From JAVBSN01 sp031547045 (GTDB lineage: Bacteria; Bacillota; Clostridia; Lachnospirales; Lachnospiraceae), in contig JAVBSN010000054.1 of the NCBI GenBank assembly GCA_031547045.1, forward strand, positions 1 to 51,408: a stretch of 51,408 bases of DNA, read 5' to 3'. A program made the position numbers and the translations under genes. Below are positions 41,775-51,244 of this stretch, piece by piece. The first letter of the stretch is position 1. Each line of letters starts with the position of its first letter. The notes beneath the pieces are model-generated. The model was not told the DNA's origin. It saw nothing but the letters and a program-made list of their open reading frames with translations, and made no database searches.

Positions 41775-43541
41775 TTATAGCTGTTCTATAAACCTAACTG
41801 TTGCATCATTATTTAGCTGATTTCTGTTATCATAATCAAATACTCCGAAAACTATATGATTATTAACAACAATATTATTATCAATATATTTAAGTGCTTC
41901 TTTACTAATAGGTTCAATGTGCATTGCTCTTGCTGATAGTTTTGAATCATAGTCTGCAATATTTGTCTTTAAATCTAATTCTTGATTTCCACCATTTATA
42001 AAGAATTGTTTAAAATCATTTTTATATTTATCTAAACTCATTGACCATTCTGGCCTATTTTTAATATTTTCTCTTAAATATATATCATAAGTTAACAATT
42101 CATTCAGCAATTCTATATTACAATCAACAAGCCTTTCTTTTGCAAATTCAATTAAAACCTCATATCTTGCTATTCTTTTATGTTGAATTCCAAACAAATT
42201 ATTTTTCTCATAGTATTTGCCAATGTCATTATAAAAATCAAATGGTTCATTATAAAAACTTTCTAAATACAATATGGTATTCTTAAATTGACTACTGTTA
42301 TAATACACCTCTAAAACTTCTTCTACTGCTTTTAAATTAAGTATTTCATTATAACTTATCCAATCTGTTGCCATAATTTCATATGGTGGATAATCATGAT
42401 ATATAAGCCCATAATTTTCTCTATTTTCATATATGTATGAACCCTTTAACACTTTAAGAAAACCTAATTGCAATTGTTCAGGAGCAAGTTTATAGGCATC
42501 ATTAAATGATTTTTTAAAGCTACTGTAATCCTCGTATGGAAGTCCTGCTATTAAATCTAAATGCTGATGAATATTATTCATATTATTAACAGTCTCTAAT
42601 GCATTTTCCAGCTTACTAATATTCATAGTTCTTCTAATTTCTTTAATTGCCTTAACATTAGTTGATTGAAGACCTATTTCAAGTTGAATAAGACCAGCTC
42701 TCATATGTCTTAATATATTAAAATCTTCTTCCTCTAATAAATCTGAAGATACTTCAAAATGAAAATTAGTAATTCCATTATCATTATCTAAGATATATTG
42801 CCATATTCCTCTTGAATGACTATTGCTACAATTAAATGTTCTATCAATAAATTTAACTTGCTTAACTTTATTATCTAGAAAATATTGAAGTTCCTTATAA
42901 ACTATATCTAAACTTCTAAATCTTACACTTTTATCAATTGATGATAAGCAATAACTACAGGAAAAAGGACAACCTCTACTTGTCTCATAATAGATAATTC
43001 TATTTTGAAAATCATCTATATTATCATATACAAAAGGTAATGTGTCCATGTCCAATAATTGGCGAATTTCATTTTGAATTATATTGTTATCATTATTCTT
43101 ATAAGAAATGCCTTTAATATTCTTTAAGTCATCCCTTCTAACATTTTTTCCTATATTATCATATAATTCAATTAGCTCTTTAAAAGTTTCCTCGCCTTCA
43201 CCTTGAAGTATAATATCTACAAAATTCCATTTTTCTAAAACTTCATTTGCATCATAGGATACTTCTGGACCGCCTAACCATATCTTAGTTGAAGGTGATA
43301 TTTTCTTAAGTTCTTTTGCAACTGAATATACATATTCTATATTCCAAATATAACAGGAGAATGCAACTACATCTGCCTTCTCTTCATATATTGCTTGTAA
43401 AATATTATCCCTATTATTATTTATTGTATATTCACCTATTTTAATATCTGCCCCAGTATCTCTTGAATATGCTGCAAGAGAATACACTGCTAGATTAGAG
43501 TGAACATATTTTGCATTTATAGCAGCTAATAATACTCTCAA
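41775..43541 (-). CDS. B12-binding-domain radical SAM protein (DUF4080)
   Basis: A 588-residue protein. The N-terminal about 130 residues form a cobalamin-binding-like Rossmann domain (VLLAAINAKYVHSNLAVYSL, KIWLGGPEVSYDANEVLEKW). Next comes a radical SAM domain with the cluster motif SRGCPFSCSYCLSS, and a C-terminal DUF4080 domain of about 200 residues. Such proteins carry out uncharacterised methylations or rearrangements. Nothing in the motif set gives the substrate. Cotranscribed with a DUF815 ATPase (10-bp gap) and nth. Confidence 0.9.
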   Translation of the reverse strand: MRVLLAAINAKYVHSNLAVYSLAAYSRDTGADIKIGEYTINNNRDNILQAIYEEKADVVAFSCYIWNIEYVYSVAKELKKISPSTKIWLGGPEVSYDANEVLEKWNFVDIILQGEGEETFKELIELYDNIGKNVRRDDLKNIKGISYKNNDNNIIQNEIRQLLDMDTLPFVYDNIDDFQNRIIYYETSRGCPFSCSYCLSSIDKSVRFRSLDIVYKELQYFLDNKVKQVKFIDRTFNCSNSHSRGIWQYILDNDNGITNFHFEVSSDLLEEEDFNILRHMRAGLIQLEIGLQSTNVKAIKEIRRTMNISKLENALETVNNMNNIHQHLDLIAGLPYEDYSSFKKSFNDAYKLAPEQLQLGFLKVLKGSYIYENRENYGLIYHDYPPYEIMATDWISYNEILNLKAVEEVLEVYYNSSQFKNTILYLESFYNEPFDFYNDIGKYYEKNNLFGIQHKRIARYEVLIEFAKERLVDCNIELLNELLTYDIYLRENIKNRPEWSMSLDKYKNDFKQFFINGGNQELDLKTNIADYDSKLSARAMHIEPISKEALKYIDNNIVVNNHIVFGVFDYDNRNQLNNDATVRFIEQL

Positions 43542-43551
43542 TATAATTCTC

Positions 43552-44862
43552 CTATTCTTTAATTCCTGCTAAATAGTTAATAAATTGCTGTGCTGTTCTA
43601 CCTGAAATTCCACCATGACTTAGCTCCCACTTATTTGCTTCTGCCATTAATTCTTCATCAGATAAAGTAATCTCTGGATATTTCTTTGCTAACCCTACTA
43701 CTATTTCAAAAAATTCTTTTTGAGATGGTTTTGAGAAACTAATAGTAACACCAAATCTATTTACTAAAGACAATTTTTCTTGCATAGTATCTGACTTATG
43801 CATTCCATTTACATTTTCAACATCATTTCTATCTTTCCAAGTCTCTTTAATTATGTGTCTTCTATTTGATGTAGCATATATAAGTACATTGTCTGGTTTT
43901 GTCTCTACCCCACCTTCAATAACTGCTTTAAGAAATTTGTATTCTGTCTCAAATTCTTCAAAAGATAAGTCGTCCATATATATTATATATCTATAATTAC
44001 GATTCTTAATCTCTGCAATTACTGTAGATAAATCCACAAATTGATGTTTATATATTTCAATCATTCTAAGCCCTTGATCATAATATTCATTAATGATTGC
44101 CTTAATACTTGTTGACTTTCCAGTACCACTATCTCCAAATAGTAATGCATTATTGGCTCTTCTACCATTTACAAAGGCTTCTGTATTATCTATAAGTTTT
44201 TTCTTCTGAATCTCATATCCTATTAGATCATCTAACACCACTTTATCAGTATTATTAATAGGTATAAATTCTATATGACTTTCACCTAAGTGCTTTATTC
44301 TAAACGCCTTGTTAAGTCCAAACATTCCAACGCCATAAGCCTTATAAAATGCTGTAACTAATTCAAATATGTCATCTTCATTATTAGCTTTTTCAATTTC
44401 TTCGCTGAGTTTTCTAACCTTATCACTTACGTTCTTATTGTACATTCTTTCTTTTTTTTCAATAGACTTATAATTAGATATAGTTGTAAAACAATCTATT
44501 TCTAAATCCTTCTCTATCTTGGAAAAATCATAATCAAATAATTTTTTAAATATTTTAAAATCACTTTTAGCAAAATGATTAACCGAACCATCATTAGCTC
44601 CAACCTTTTCACAAGTTAAACTAAATGGATTCTCATTTGTAATTAATATAAATGTTAAATAATTATGCCACAAGTTTTTATCGAATCCATATCCTGTTGC
44701 TAAATCTAATATTCTCTTTATCTCTCCATATATTCTTGTAACTAAATCTGCTTTGTTTTCTCTATTCAAATCATAGTCTTCAAAAATATTGCTTACGTTA
44801 TGAAGAATACTATTATCGCCTAAATCTCTATATAATACTAATTTTGCTATTTCTCTATACAT
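43552..44862 (-). CDS. DUF815 AAA+ ATPase
   Basis: A 436-residue ATPase. The N-terminal about 190 residues are helical and family-specific. Then an AAA+ core: Walker A LLFGDSGTGKSTSIKA, Walker B RYIIYMDDLSFE, sensor-type IYATSNRRHIIKE, arginine-finger region NRFGVTISF, and the lid HGGISGRTAQQFINYL. DUF815 proteins are widespread, often called predicted ATPases, with unknown role. First gene of its operon, divergent from the DUF1189 gene. Confidence 0.88.
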   Translation of the reverse strand: MYREIAKLVLYRDLGDNSILHNVSNIFEDYDLNRENKADLVTRIYGEIKRILDLATGYGFDKNLWHNYLTFILITNENPFSLTCEKVGANDGSVNHFAKSDFKIFKKLFDYDFSKIEKDLEIDCFTTISNYKSIEKKERMYNKNVSDKVRKLSEEIEKANNEDDIFELVTAFYKAYGVGMFGLNKAFRIKHLGESHIEFIPINNTDKVVLDDLIGYEIQKKKLIDNTEAFVNGRRANNALLFGDSGTGKSTSIKAIINEYYDQGLRMIEIYKHQFVDLSTVIAEIKNRNYRYIIYMDDLSFEEFETEYKFLKAVIEGGVETKPDNVLIYATSNRRHIIKETWKDRNDVENVNGMHKSDTMQEKLSLVNRFGVTISFSKPSQKEFFEIVVGLAKKYPEITLSDEELMAEANKWELSHGGISGRTAQQFINYLAGIKE

Positions 44863-45034
44863 ACTACACCTCTTGTTTCTAGATTCTTATATTTTTCTTT
44901 TGATTTATATTATTTTTCACATATGATTATTCAGTTTATTGTACTCCTCAATTAATAATTTATCAATTTAAAAGTATTTTTTATATATTTAACATTTTTT
45001 TCTACTTTTTATTGCTTTATTATAAAACTATTGG

Positions 45035-45051
45035 TATCATTATAAATGATA
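45035..45051. promoter_or_regulatory. Palindrome in the DUF815/DUF1189 divergent spacer
   Basis: TATCATT-ATA-AATGATA, a perfect 17-bp palindrome 29 bp before the DUF1189 start. It sits where an operator or promoter-overlapping site would be. The rest of the 217-bp spacer is very AT-rich and shows no other clear element. Confidence 0.45.
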
Positions 45052-45079
45052 ATTCTATACACAATGGGGAGGATTTTTT

Positions 45080-46123
45080 ATGATTGAAAGAATCGGTATT
45101 TTCAAACAGTTTGGCATGGCTTTTGGCGGGCTTGTTAAACCATCTATGTACTCACGCCTAAGAAAGCAGGGCTTTGGAAAAATATTGTTATTTGTTTTAA
45201 CAATTTCTCTTATTAATGCTGCTATCACTTGGTTAATACCTGGTATAAATCTTGCTAATGATGATTCATTCAAAGAATTTTTTAAGGATTTACCAGCTTT
45301 TGAGATTAGCAATAATACTATCTATGTTGAAAAGCAAGTTTTTACTCAGTCAGATGATGCTGCACTGTACATTGATACATCGGTTAAATCTTTTTCGAAT
45401 AAAGATATAACTTCTTTAGTTAATCAATATTCCATATCTGCCAATCAAATTATAATGATTAGTGAAACAAATATAATAAGTTATGACTATGGTAAAGCAA
45501 CTGAATTATCTGTTAAAGACCTGTGCTCTATATTAGAAATAGACTATTTAGATAACAACAATATAGGTGACTATTTTGCTAAATTCTTATTTTATATATT
45601 TTTGATAATCATGGTTTTTGCTTTCCTATACTTTACAATTGCTTACTTTGTCACTGGCTTACTCTTTGCAATAATCGGAAAAATAGCAGGTGCGTTGACT
45701 GACACTTCATATACATTTGGTGAACACTATGCAATGGGCATATATATTGCTGCTTTTTGGAAAATACTTTCAAGAATTATGCTAGTGCTTATTACATCAT
45801 TAACAAACGGTCCTGTATTCTTTATGGCTATACTATTTATTACTGTATACATATATATAGCACAAGTAAAAAAAGAAGATACATACAATCAAGATGCATA
45901 TGTACCTTCTTATAATAACTTTAATAGCACTGAATCAGTTAACAACTATAATCCTAATCCATCATCTTATGTTGTTCCTACTGATGATATTGTATTTGAA
46001 GCGCCTCCTACAAAACAGGAATCTTCTGATAATCCATATTCATATGACAAGTATTCATATAATAGTGATTCACAAAATACAACTTCTACATCCTCAACTA
46101 GTGGATTCAAATTAAAGGATTGA
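45080..46123 (+). CDS. DUF1189 family membrane protein
   Basis: A 347-residue protein. The N-terminus FGMAFGGLVKPSMYSRLRKQ and first span (ILLFVLTISLINAAITWLIP) mark DUF1189. An extracellular part of about 130 residues follows, then a group of spans (about residues 175-270), and a polar, Ser/Asn/Tyr-rich tail (DKYSYNSDSQNTTSTSSTSG). GGGAGG lies 7 nt before the ATG. DUF1189 members are thought to act in envelope or maltodextrin contexts, but no function is proven. Its 3' end overlaps that of the convergent hydF by 12 bp. Confidence 0.85.
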   Translation: MIERIGIFKQFGMAFGGLVKPSMYSRLRKQGFGKILLFVLTISLINAAITWLIPGINLANDDSFKEFFKDLPAFEISNNTIYVEKQVFTQSDDAALYIDTSVKSFSNKDITSLVNQYSISANQIIMISETNIISYDYGKATELSVKDLCSILEIDYLDNNNIGDYFAKFLFYIFLIIMVFAFLYFTIAYFVTGLLFAIIGKIAGALTDTSYTFGEHYAMGIYIAAFWKILSRIMLVLITSLTNGPVFFMAILFITVYIYIAQVKKEDTYNQDAYVPSYNNFNSTESVNNYNPNPSSYVVPTDDIVFEAPPTKQESSDNPYSYDKYSYNSDSQNTTSTSSTSGFKLKD

Positions 46124-47305
46124 TACTTTATCTAATATGCCTTTTATTTTGGCTATGGCTATTCCATAATTAGTCATAGCCACTTTTTGTTCTCTAGCTA
46201 AATCTATTCTACTCATTACATATTTTCTATTAAACATACATGCACCACATTGAATTACCAAATCATACTTTGTTAAGTCTTTAGGAAAATCTGCTCCACT
46301 TACCATATCAATCTTAATACCATCACCTGCTATTTTTTTTAACATCATAGGTATCTTTTCTCTGCCTATATCTTCTGTAAGAGGGGCATGAGTACAAGCC
46401 TCTGCTATTAAAACTCTAGAATCTTCATTAAGTTTATCAATTGTAAGTGCACCTTCTATATAATAATCAATATCACCCTTGTAGGCTGCAAATAGAACCG
46501 AAAATGAAGTTAACAAACTATCAACAGGTTTCTTTTCATATACAATATCAAATACTTGTGAATCAGTTATAATCAATTTTGGTGGATTAACCATGTTATT
46601 TAATGCCATATCCATCTTATCTGTAGTTACTGATGTAACAATACATTTTTTATCAAGTAAATCCCTTATAACTTGAACTTGTGGTAATATAAGTCTGCCA
46701 CGCGGTGCTTGAATATCTTGAGGCATAATAAGTAATACTGCATCCCCCTCTTTTACTAAATCCCCTACAATGCTTGTTTTCTCAAATTCTTTTGGCATAT
46801 CTTCTATAATTCTATCCATTACATCTTCTATGCCAGTTCTATTAATTGCACTTACAACAACAGGCGCAACACCTAAAGTATTTTTAATCTTGTCTTCTAT
46901 ATAGGTTACATTACCTAATAAATCTGCCTTATTTACAACTACTATAAATGGTGTATTTTTTAGTTTTAGTATTTCAATCCATTGCATTTCTTCTGATATA
47001 TCATCACTTACACAAACAACAATTGCTATATCAGTCTTATCAATAGCTGCTTTTGTCTTCTCAACGCGCATATAACCTAAATCACCTTCATCATCAATAC
47101 CTGCAGTATCAATAAATATGCAAGGCCCTATGCCGTAGATTTCCATAGTCTTATATACTGGGTCAGTGGTTGTTCCTAAAACATCTGAAACAAGTGATAT
47201 ATTTTGGTTAGTAATAGCATTAATCAATGATGACTTACCACTATTTCTTCTTCCAAATATGCCTATGTGCAACTGATTTGATCTCGGGGTTGAATCTAAA
47301 CTCAT
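46112..47305 (-). CDS. hydF: [FeFe]-hydrogenase maturation GTPase HydF
   Basis: A 397-residue scaffold GTPase on which the two-iron subcluster of the H-cluster is built before transfer to hydrogenase. GTPase domain: GRRNSGKSSLINAI, DTAGIDDEGDLG, VVNKADL. Dimerisation domain in the middle. C-terminal cluster-binding domain with the ligands EACTHAPL and QCGACMFNRKYVMSRI. The position just before CGAC, often His, is Gln here. Third of the maturase genes, 19 bp after hydG. Confidence 0.96.
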   Translation of the reverse strand: MSLDSTPRSNQLHIGIFGRRNSGKSSLINAITNQNISLVSDVLGTTTDPVYKTMEIYGIGPCIFIDTAGIDDEGDLGYMRVEKTKAAIDKTDIAIVVCVSDDISEEMQWIEILKLKNTPFIVVVNKADLLGNVTYIEDKIKNTLGVAPVVVSAINRTGIEDVMDRIIEDMPKEFEKTSIVGDLVKEGDAVLLIMPQDIQAPRGRLILPQVQVIRDLLDKKCIVTSVTTDKMDMALNNMVNPPKLIITDSQVFDIVYEKKPVDSLLTSFSVLFAAYKGDIDYYIEGALTIDKLNEDSRVLIAEACTHAPLTEDIGREKIPMMLKKIAGDGIKIDMVSGADFPKDLTKYDLVIQCGACMFNRKYVMSRIDLAREQKVAMTNYGIAIAKIKGILDKVSIL

Positions 47306-47324
47306 AACACCATCTCCTCCTTAA

Positions 47325-48737
47325 TTAAAACCTGAAATCTCTTTCCCCATGTACTAGTTCCTCAATATACCTAATAGCCTTTTCCTTAACTATTGCATTA
47401 GTAATATTCTCTAGTTCTTCAGTAATTACTATCTCACCTTTTGCTTTAGTATCTGCTGTGGCATAGTCTTCAAGATATTCTTTCAATGTCATAAGTGCAT
47501 TAGGTTGACAACAGTTAGCTATTTGTCCACTCTTTACAAGTTGCATAAATCTATCGCCTGTTCTTCCTTCTCTATAACAAGCTGTACAAAAACTTGGTAT
47601 ATATCCTAGACTAAGTAACCAATTTACAACCTGATCTAAAGTTCTAGTATCGTTTACATCAAATTGAGCAGAGTTTTCTTTCTCCTCTTCCACATATCCA
47701 CCTACACTAGTTCTAGAACCTCCACTAATCTGAGACACACCTAAGCTTAATACTTTTTCTCTTGTTGCCTGTGACTCTCTGGTAGATATAATCATTCCTG
47801 TATAAGGAACTGCTATTCTTATAACTGCAACTATCTTCTCAAATAATTCATCTGTTATTGCATCCTTAAAATCTGCTGTATCTATATCTTCTGCTGGTCT
47901 TATTCTAGGAATACTAATTGTATGAGGGCCAACTCCACATGATGCCTCTAAATGTTCTGCATGCATTAACAATCCTGCAAAATCATATTTATACATATTA
48001 AGTCCAAATAATACACCTATACCTACATCATCTATTCCTGCTTCCATTGCTCTATCCATAGCCTCTGTATGATATGCATAATTATGCTTAGGACCTGTTG
48101 GATGAAGAAGCTCATAATTTTCTTTATTATATGTTTCTTGGAATAATATATATGTTCCTATTCCTGCATCTCTTAACTTCTCATAATTTTCAACAGTAGT
48201 TGCAGCAATGTTTACATTTACTCTTCTTATTGCACCATTTTTATGCTTAATGCTATATATGGTTTTAATGCTTTCTAACACATATTCTATAGGATTATTA
48301 ACTGGGTCTTCCCCTGTTTCAAGTGCAAGTCTTTTGTGTCCCATATCTTGAAGTGCTATAACTTCTTTTCTTATCTCCTCTTGAGATAATTTCTTACGTG
48401 CTATATGTTCGTTTTTTAAATGATATGGACAGTATACACAGCCATTCACACAATAATTTGATAAATATAAGGGTGCAAACATTACTATTCTATTGCCATA
48501 AAATTTTTCTTTTATCTCTTTTGCAAGAGTAAATATTTCTGCATTTAACTCTTCATTATCACATTCTAATAACACCATTGCTTCTTTATGTGATATTCCT
48601 TTGTACTCCCTTGCCTTAGCAATAATATCTTTAATAAGTGATATATTATTTTTGTTATCTTCACCATATTTTATAGATTCTAAAATCTCCCCATTATCTA
48701 TAAACTCCTCTGCTACTTTTGACTTAACGTCGTACAT
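47325..48737 (-). CDS. hydG: [FeFe]-hydrogenase maturase HydG (radical SAM tyrosine lyase)
   Basis: A 470-residue radical SAM enzyme that cleaves tyrosine to give the CO and CN- ligands of the H-cluster. Radical SAM cluster motif CVNGCVYCPYHLKN, ThiH-like core (LALETGEDPVNNPIEYV), and the second, C-terminal cluster site SFCTACYREGRTGDRF with the third Cys in IANCCQPNALM. The length fits the family. Lies between hydE and hydF with 21- and 19-bp gaps. Confidence 0.97.
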   Translation of the reverse strand: MYDVKSKVAEEFIDNGEILESIKYGEDNKNNISLIKDIIAKAREYKGISHKEAMVLLECDNEELNAEIFTLAKEIKEKFYGNRIVMFAPLYLSNYCVNGCVYCPYHLKNEHIARKKLSQEEIRKEVIALQDMGHKRLALETGEDPVNNPIEYVLESIKTIYSIKHKNGAIRRVNVNIAATTVENYEKLRDAGIGTYILFQETYNKENYELLHPTGPKHNYAYHTEAMDRAMEAGIDDVGIGVLFGLNMYKYDFAGLLMHAEHLEASCGVGPHTISIPRIRPAEDIDTADFKDAITDELFEKIVAVIRIAVPYTGMIISTRESQATREKVLSLGVSQISGGSRTSVGGYVEEEKENSAQFDVNDTRTLDQVVNWLLSLGYIPSFCTACYREGRTGDRFMQLVKSGQIANCCQPNALMTLKEYLEDYATADTKAKGEIVITEELENITNAIVKEKAIRYIEELVHGERDFRF

Positions 48738-48758
48738 CTTAATCCTTCTTTCTATTAT

Positions 48759-49817
48759 CTAATTGCGATTCCACTTCATATGGTCGCCTCTATCTATCAC
48801 TATTTTATACCCTATTGATTGAAGACGCAAATCCAAACAATTTTTACACTCTGCCGCTTCATCCCCAGTGCATATTTTGTTATTATATAACATATATTTT
48901 TCCCTAACATCCGTTGGTGACAGATTAGGCATAACTACATTTGCTCCTGCAAGTATTCCTAGTTCACGCCCCTTTGGATCTATTGTACCAAGAGCTGTTG
49001 TTGATGGTATTAGAACCTCTGGTAACATAAGCCTTATTATTGATAATAGTCTTAACGTAAGCTCCAAAGTTCCATTTTTCATACCTGCAAAAGGTGTATC
49101 CTTATGAGCAATATACGGTCCAATTCCAACCATATGAGGTTTGAATTCTTTTATAAACATTAAATCTTCTATTATATTATCTGTTGTCTGATATGGTGAA
49201 CCTACCATAATTCCTGTTCCAACTTGATAACCTATTTCTTTTAGATTTTCTAAGCATTTAACCCTATTAGATATATTTAAAATATTAGGATGGAGTTTAT
49301 TATAATGTTCTTCATTAACTGTCTCATGCCTCAATAAATATCTATCAGCACCTGCATCAAAATACTTCTTATATGATTCATAACTTCTCTCACCGATTGA
49401 TAATGTAATTGCCGTATCTTCATATTCACTATGAATACTACTTACAATATCAACTATGGCCTCATCACTATAAGACATATCTTCTCCACCTTGAAGTACA
49501 AATGTCCTAAATCCTAATTCATATCCTTGCTTAGCACAATCCAATATCTGTTCCTTACTAAGCCTATATCTATCTGCATTCTTATTACCTGCCCTTATAC
49601 CACAATAGTAACAGTCATTTTTACAATAGTTTGTAAATTCTATTAATCCTCGCACATATATATTATTGCTAAAAATGCTGTCAGCAACTTCCCTTGCCTG
49701 CTCATACAAATATTTAGAAGACTCTTCATCTAAACCTTCAAGTAGTAGCTTAAATTCAGATTTATATAACATTTGTTCAGTCTTTAATTTATCAATAATA
49801 TTTATTATATTGCTCAT
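48759..49817 (-). CDS. hydE: [FeFe]-hydrogenase maturase HydE (radical SAM)
   Basis: A 352-residue radical SAM enzyme that supplies the dithiomethylamine part of the H-cluster. Cluster motif FTNYCKNDCYYCGIRAGN, then FRTFVLQGGEDMSYSDEAIV and YQVGTGIMVGSPYQTTDNII. A C-terminal Cys region (CTGDEAAECKNCLDLRLQSI) is typical of HydE. First of the three maturases, 16 bp after the S1-domain gene. Confidence 0.97.
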   Translation of the reverse strand: MSNIINIIDKLKTEQMLYKSEFKLLLEGLDEESSKYLYEQAREVADSIFSNNIYVRGLIEFTNYCKNDCYYCGIRAGNKNADRYRLSKEQILDCAKQGYELGFRTFVLQGGEDMSYSDEAIVDIVSSIHSEYEDTAITLSIGERSYESYKKYFDAGADRYLLRHETVNEEHYNKLHPNILNISNRVKCLENLKEIGYQVGTGIMVGSPYQTTDNIIEDLMFIKEFKPHMVGIGPYIAHKDTPFAGMKNGTLELTLRLLSIIRLMLPEVLIPSTTALGTIDPKGRELGILAGANVVMPNLSPTDVREKYMLYNNKICTGDEAAECKNCLDLRLQSIGYKIVIDRGDHMKWNRN

Positions 49818-49833
49818 AACTGTTTCCTTTATT

Positions 49834-50745
49834 TTAGTTATCTAATTTTATATTAGCAAAAATTGCTCCGAATGCAGTTGTTGATGTATCTTCTTCACAA
49901 ACATAGTTAAACTCTTCTATAGTATCAGTCTCTACTGCTTCAATAGATTCATCAAATTCTTTCATACTAAGACTTATCTTGCCATCCTTAACTTCTACTA
50001 CTTTTACTTTAACCTTCTGACCAAGTGATAACACTTCTGAAGGTTTCTTAATTCTCTTTTGGCATATCTTTGATATATGAACAAGTCCTGTTAATCCGTT
50101 ATCCATAGCAACAAATGCACCATAAGGCATTAATGATTCTACTGTTCCCTCAAACACAGAACCAGGTACAATCATTGCCATCTTTTTATTAGTGCTAGCA
50201 TCTTCTTTTTCTTTCTCCACTACTTTTGAAGAAAGAACTAATTTATTATTATTTTCATCTGCTGTAATTACAGTTGCCTCAATATTTTTTCCAACCCATT
50301 CTTCTAGGTCTTCAACATATGTGGTTGATAATTGGGATGCTGGTATAAATGCTCTCATACCTTCTAAATATGTTACTACTCCACCATTTACAGCTTGACT
50401 TATCTTAACACTAACTTTAGTCTGATTCTCAAATAGTTCTACAAGTTTATCCCATACAAGAACTTGTGTAGCTTCTTTTAGAGATAGTGCAATATTACCT
50501 TTTCCATCATCAAGTTTAGTAACCGTAGCTGTAATCTCATCGCCTATTCTTAAGTCATCCATTGCCTTAAAATTAGGATCATTTGATAGTTCAGATGTAG
50601 GTATAATTCCTTGTGTATAGTATCTTAAATCAAGAGTAATCTCATCTTCATTAATATCTAGTATTGTACCTGTAATCATATCTCCTTCTGCAATCTTTCT
50701 AAAAGATTTATCTATCTCTTCTAAATAATCGTCCATTGATTCCAT
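49834..50745 (-). CDS. S1 RNA-binding domain protein (30S ribosomal protein S1-like)
   Basis: A 303-residue protein with three S1 (OB-fold) domains, near residues 20-90 (GDMITGTILDINEDEITLDL), 105-175 (VSVKISQAVNGGVVTYLEGM) and 190-260 (GSVFEGTVESLMPYGAFVAM), plus an acidic tail. It is shorter than the 4-6-domain S1 of other bacteria but usual for Clostridia S1-like proteins that bind mRNA or the 30S subunit. The ATG at 50745 has GGAGG 8 nt upstream. The longer frame from 50835 runs through a structured leader and lacks a ribosome binding site. It heads the hydE-hydG-hydF operon. Confidence 0.88.
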   Translation of the reverse strand: MESMDDYLEEIDKSFRKIAEGDMITGTILDINEDEITLDLRYYTQGIIPTSELSNDPNFKAMDDLRIGDEITATVTKLDDGKGNIALSLKEATQVLVWDKLVELFENQTKVSVKISQAVNGGVVTYLEGMRAFIPASQLSTTYVEDLEEWVGKNIEATVITADENNNKLVLSSKVVEKEKEDASTNKKMAMIVPGSVFEGTVESLMPYGAFVAMDNGLTGLVHISKICQKRIKKPSEVLSLGQKVKVKVVEVKDGKISLSMKEFDESIEAVETDTIEEFNYVCEEDTSTTAFGAIFANIKLDN

Positions 50746-50753
50746 AATAACAT

Positions 50754-50892
50754 CCTCCAAGTTTGAATTTAATGAGCTATGCACTTCAAAATTGAATTGA
50801 CCGTTGGGAGCTTGCTCACGTAAGGACATATTCATATTTGAAATATACGTCGAATACCGTACATCGAGATGGAATAGCTCATGTGTCTCGAT
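50754..50892 (-). promoter_or_regulatory. Structured leader of the S1/hydEGF operon
   Basis: Stem TCTCGAT (50892-50886) / ATCGAGA (50869-50863) closes a 16-nt loop. That loop holds ATAGCTCAT (50874-50882), whose exact complement ATGAGCTAT lies at 50772-50780, so a pseudoknot is possible. CTCCCAA (50810-50804) can pair with the ribosome binding site TTGGAG (50760-50755). -10-like TATAAT boxes lie just upstream near 50895-50920. It matches no known riboswitch that I recognise. Confidence 0.55.
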
Positions 50893-50940
50893 AAATTATA
50901 ATATATCATGTAATATTATATGGGTATTGTATCATAAAAA

Positions 50941-51244
50941 AGCTAGTAAATAAAATATCTACTATCTTGATTTTTATATTGTTTTCTTTTCTAATACATG
51001 TTATATTAGTTTGTATAAAATATCTAATTATTTTTTTACACATTCTGTTTTATCTTTAGCTATCGGTTTCCTTGTTAAGTATATTATATATATATCAAAT
51101 AAAATCTTTACAAATTACTTCTACAAAATTCATAAACCTTTATAAGATTTATTGTAACAAAACAGTTATAATAAATAAGACAGAAAATTGGGCTAGAGTT
51201 ACTTACTATCGAGGAAAACAACAAATATTGAAAGGAAGAATAGA
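50941..51244. other. Intergenic, AT-rich
   Basis: About 300 bp without a gene between the divergent S1-like gene and the gene at the right edge. Very AT-rich, with a TATAAT at 51167-51172 that probably serves the right-hand gene. A short, G-richer leader (near 51185-51222) follows. No known RNA motif recognised. Confidence 0.4.
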
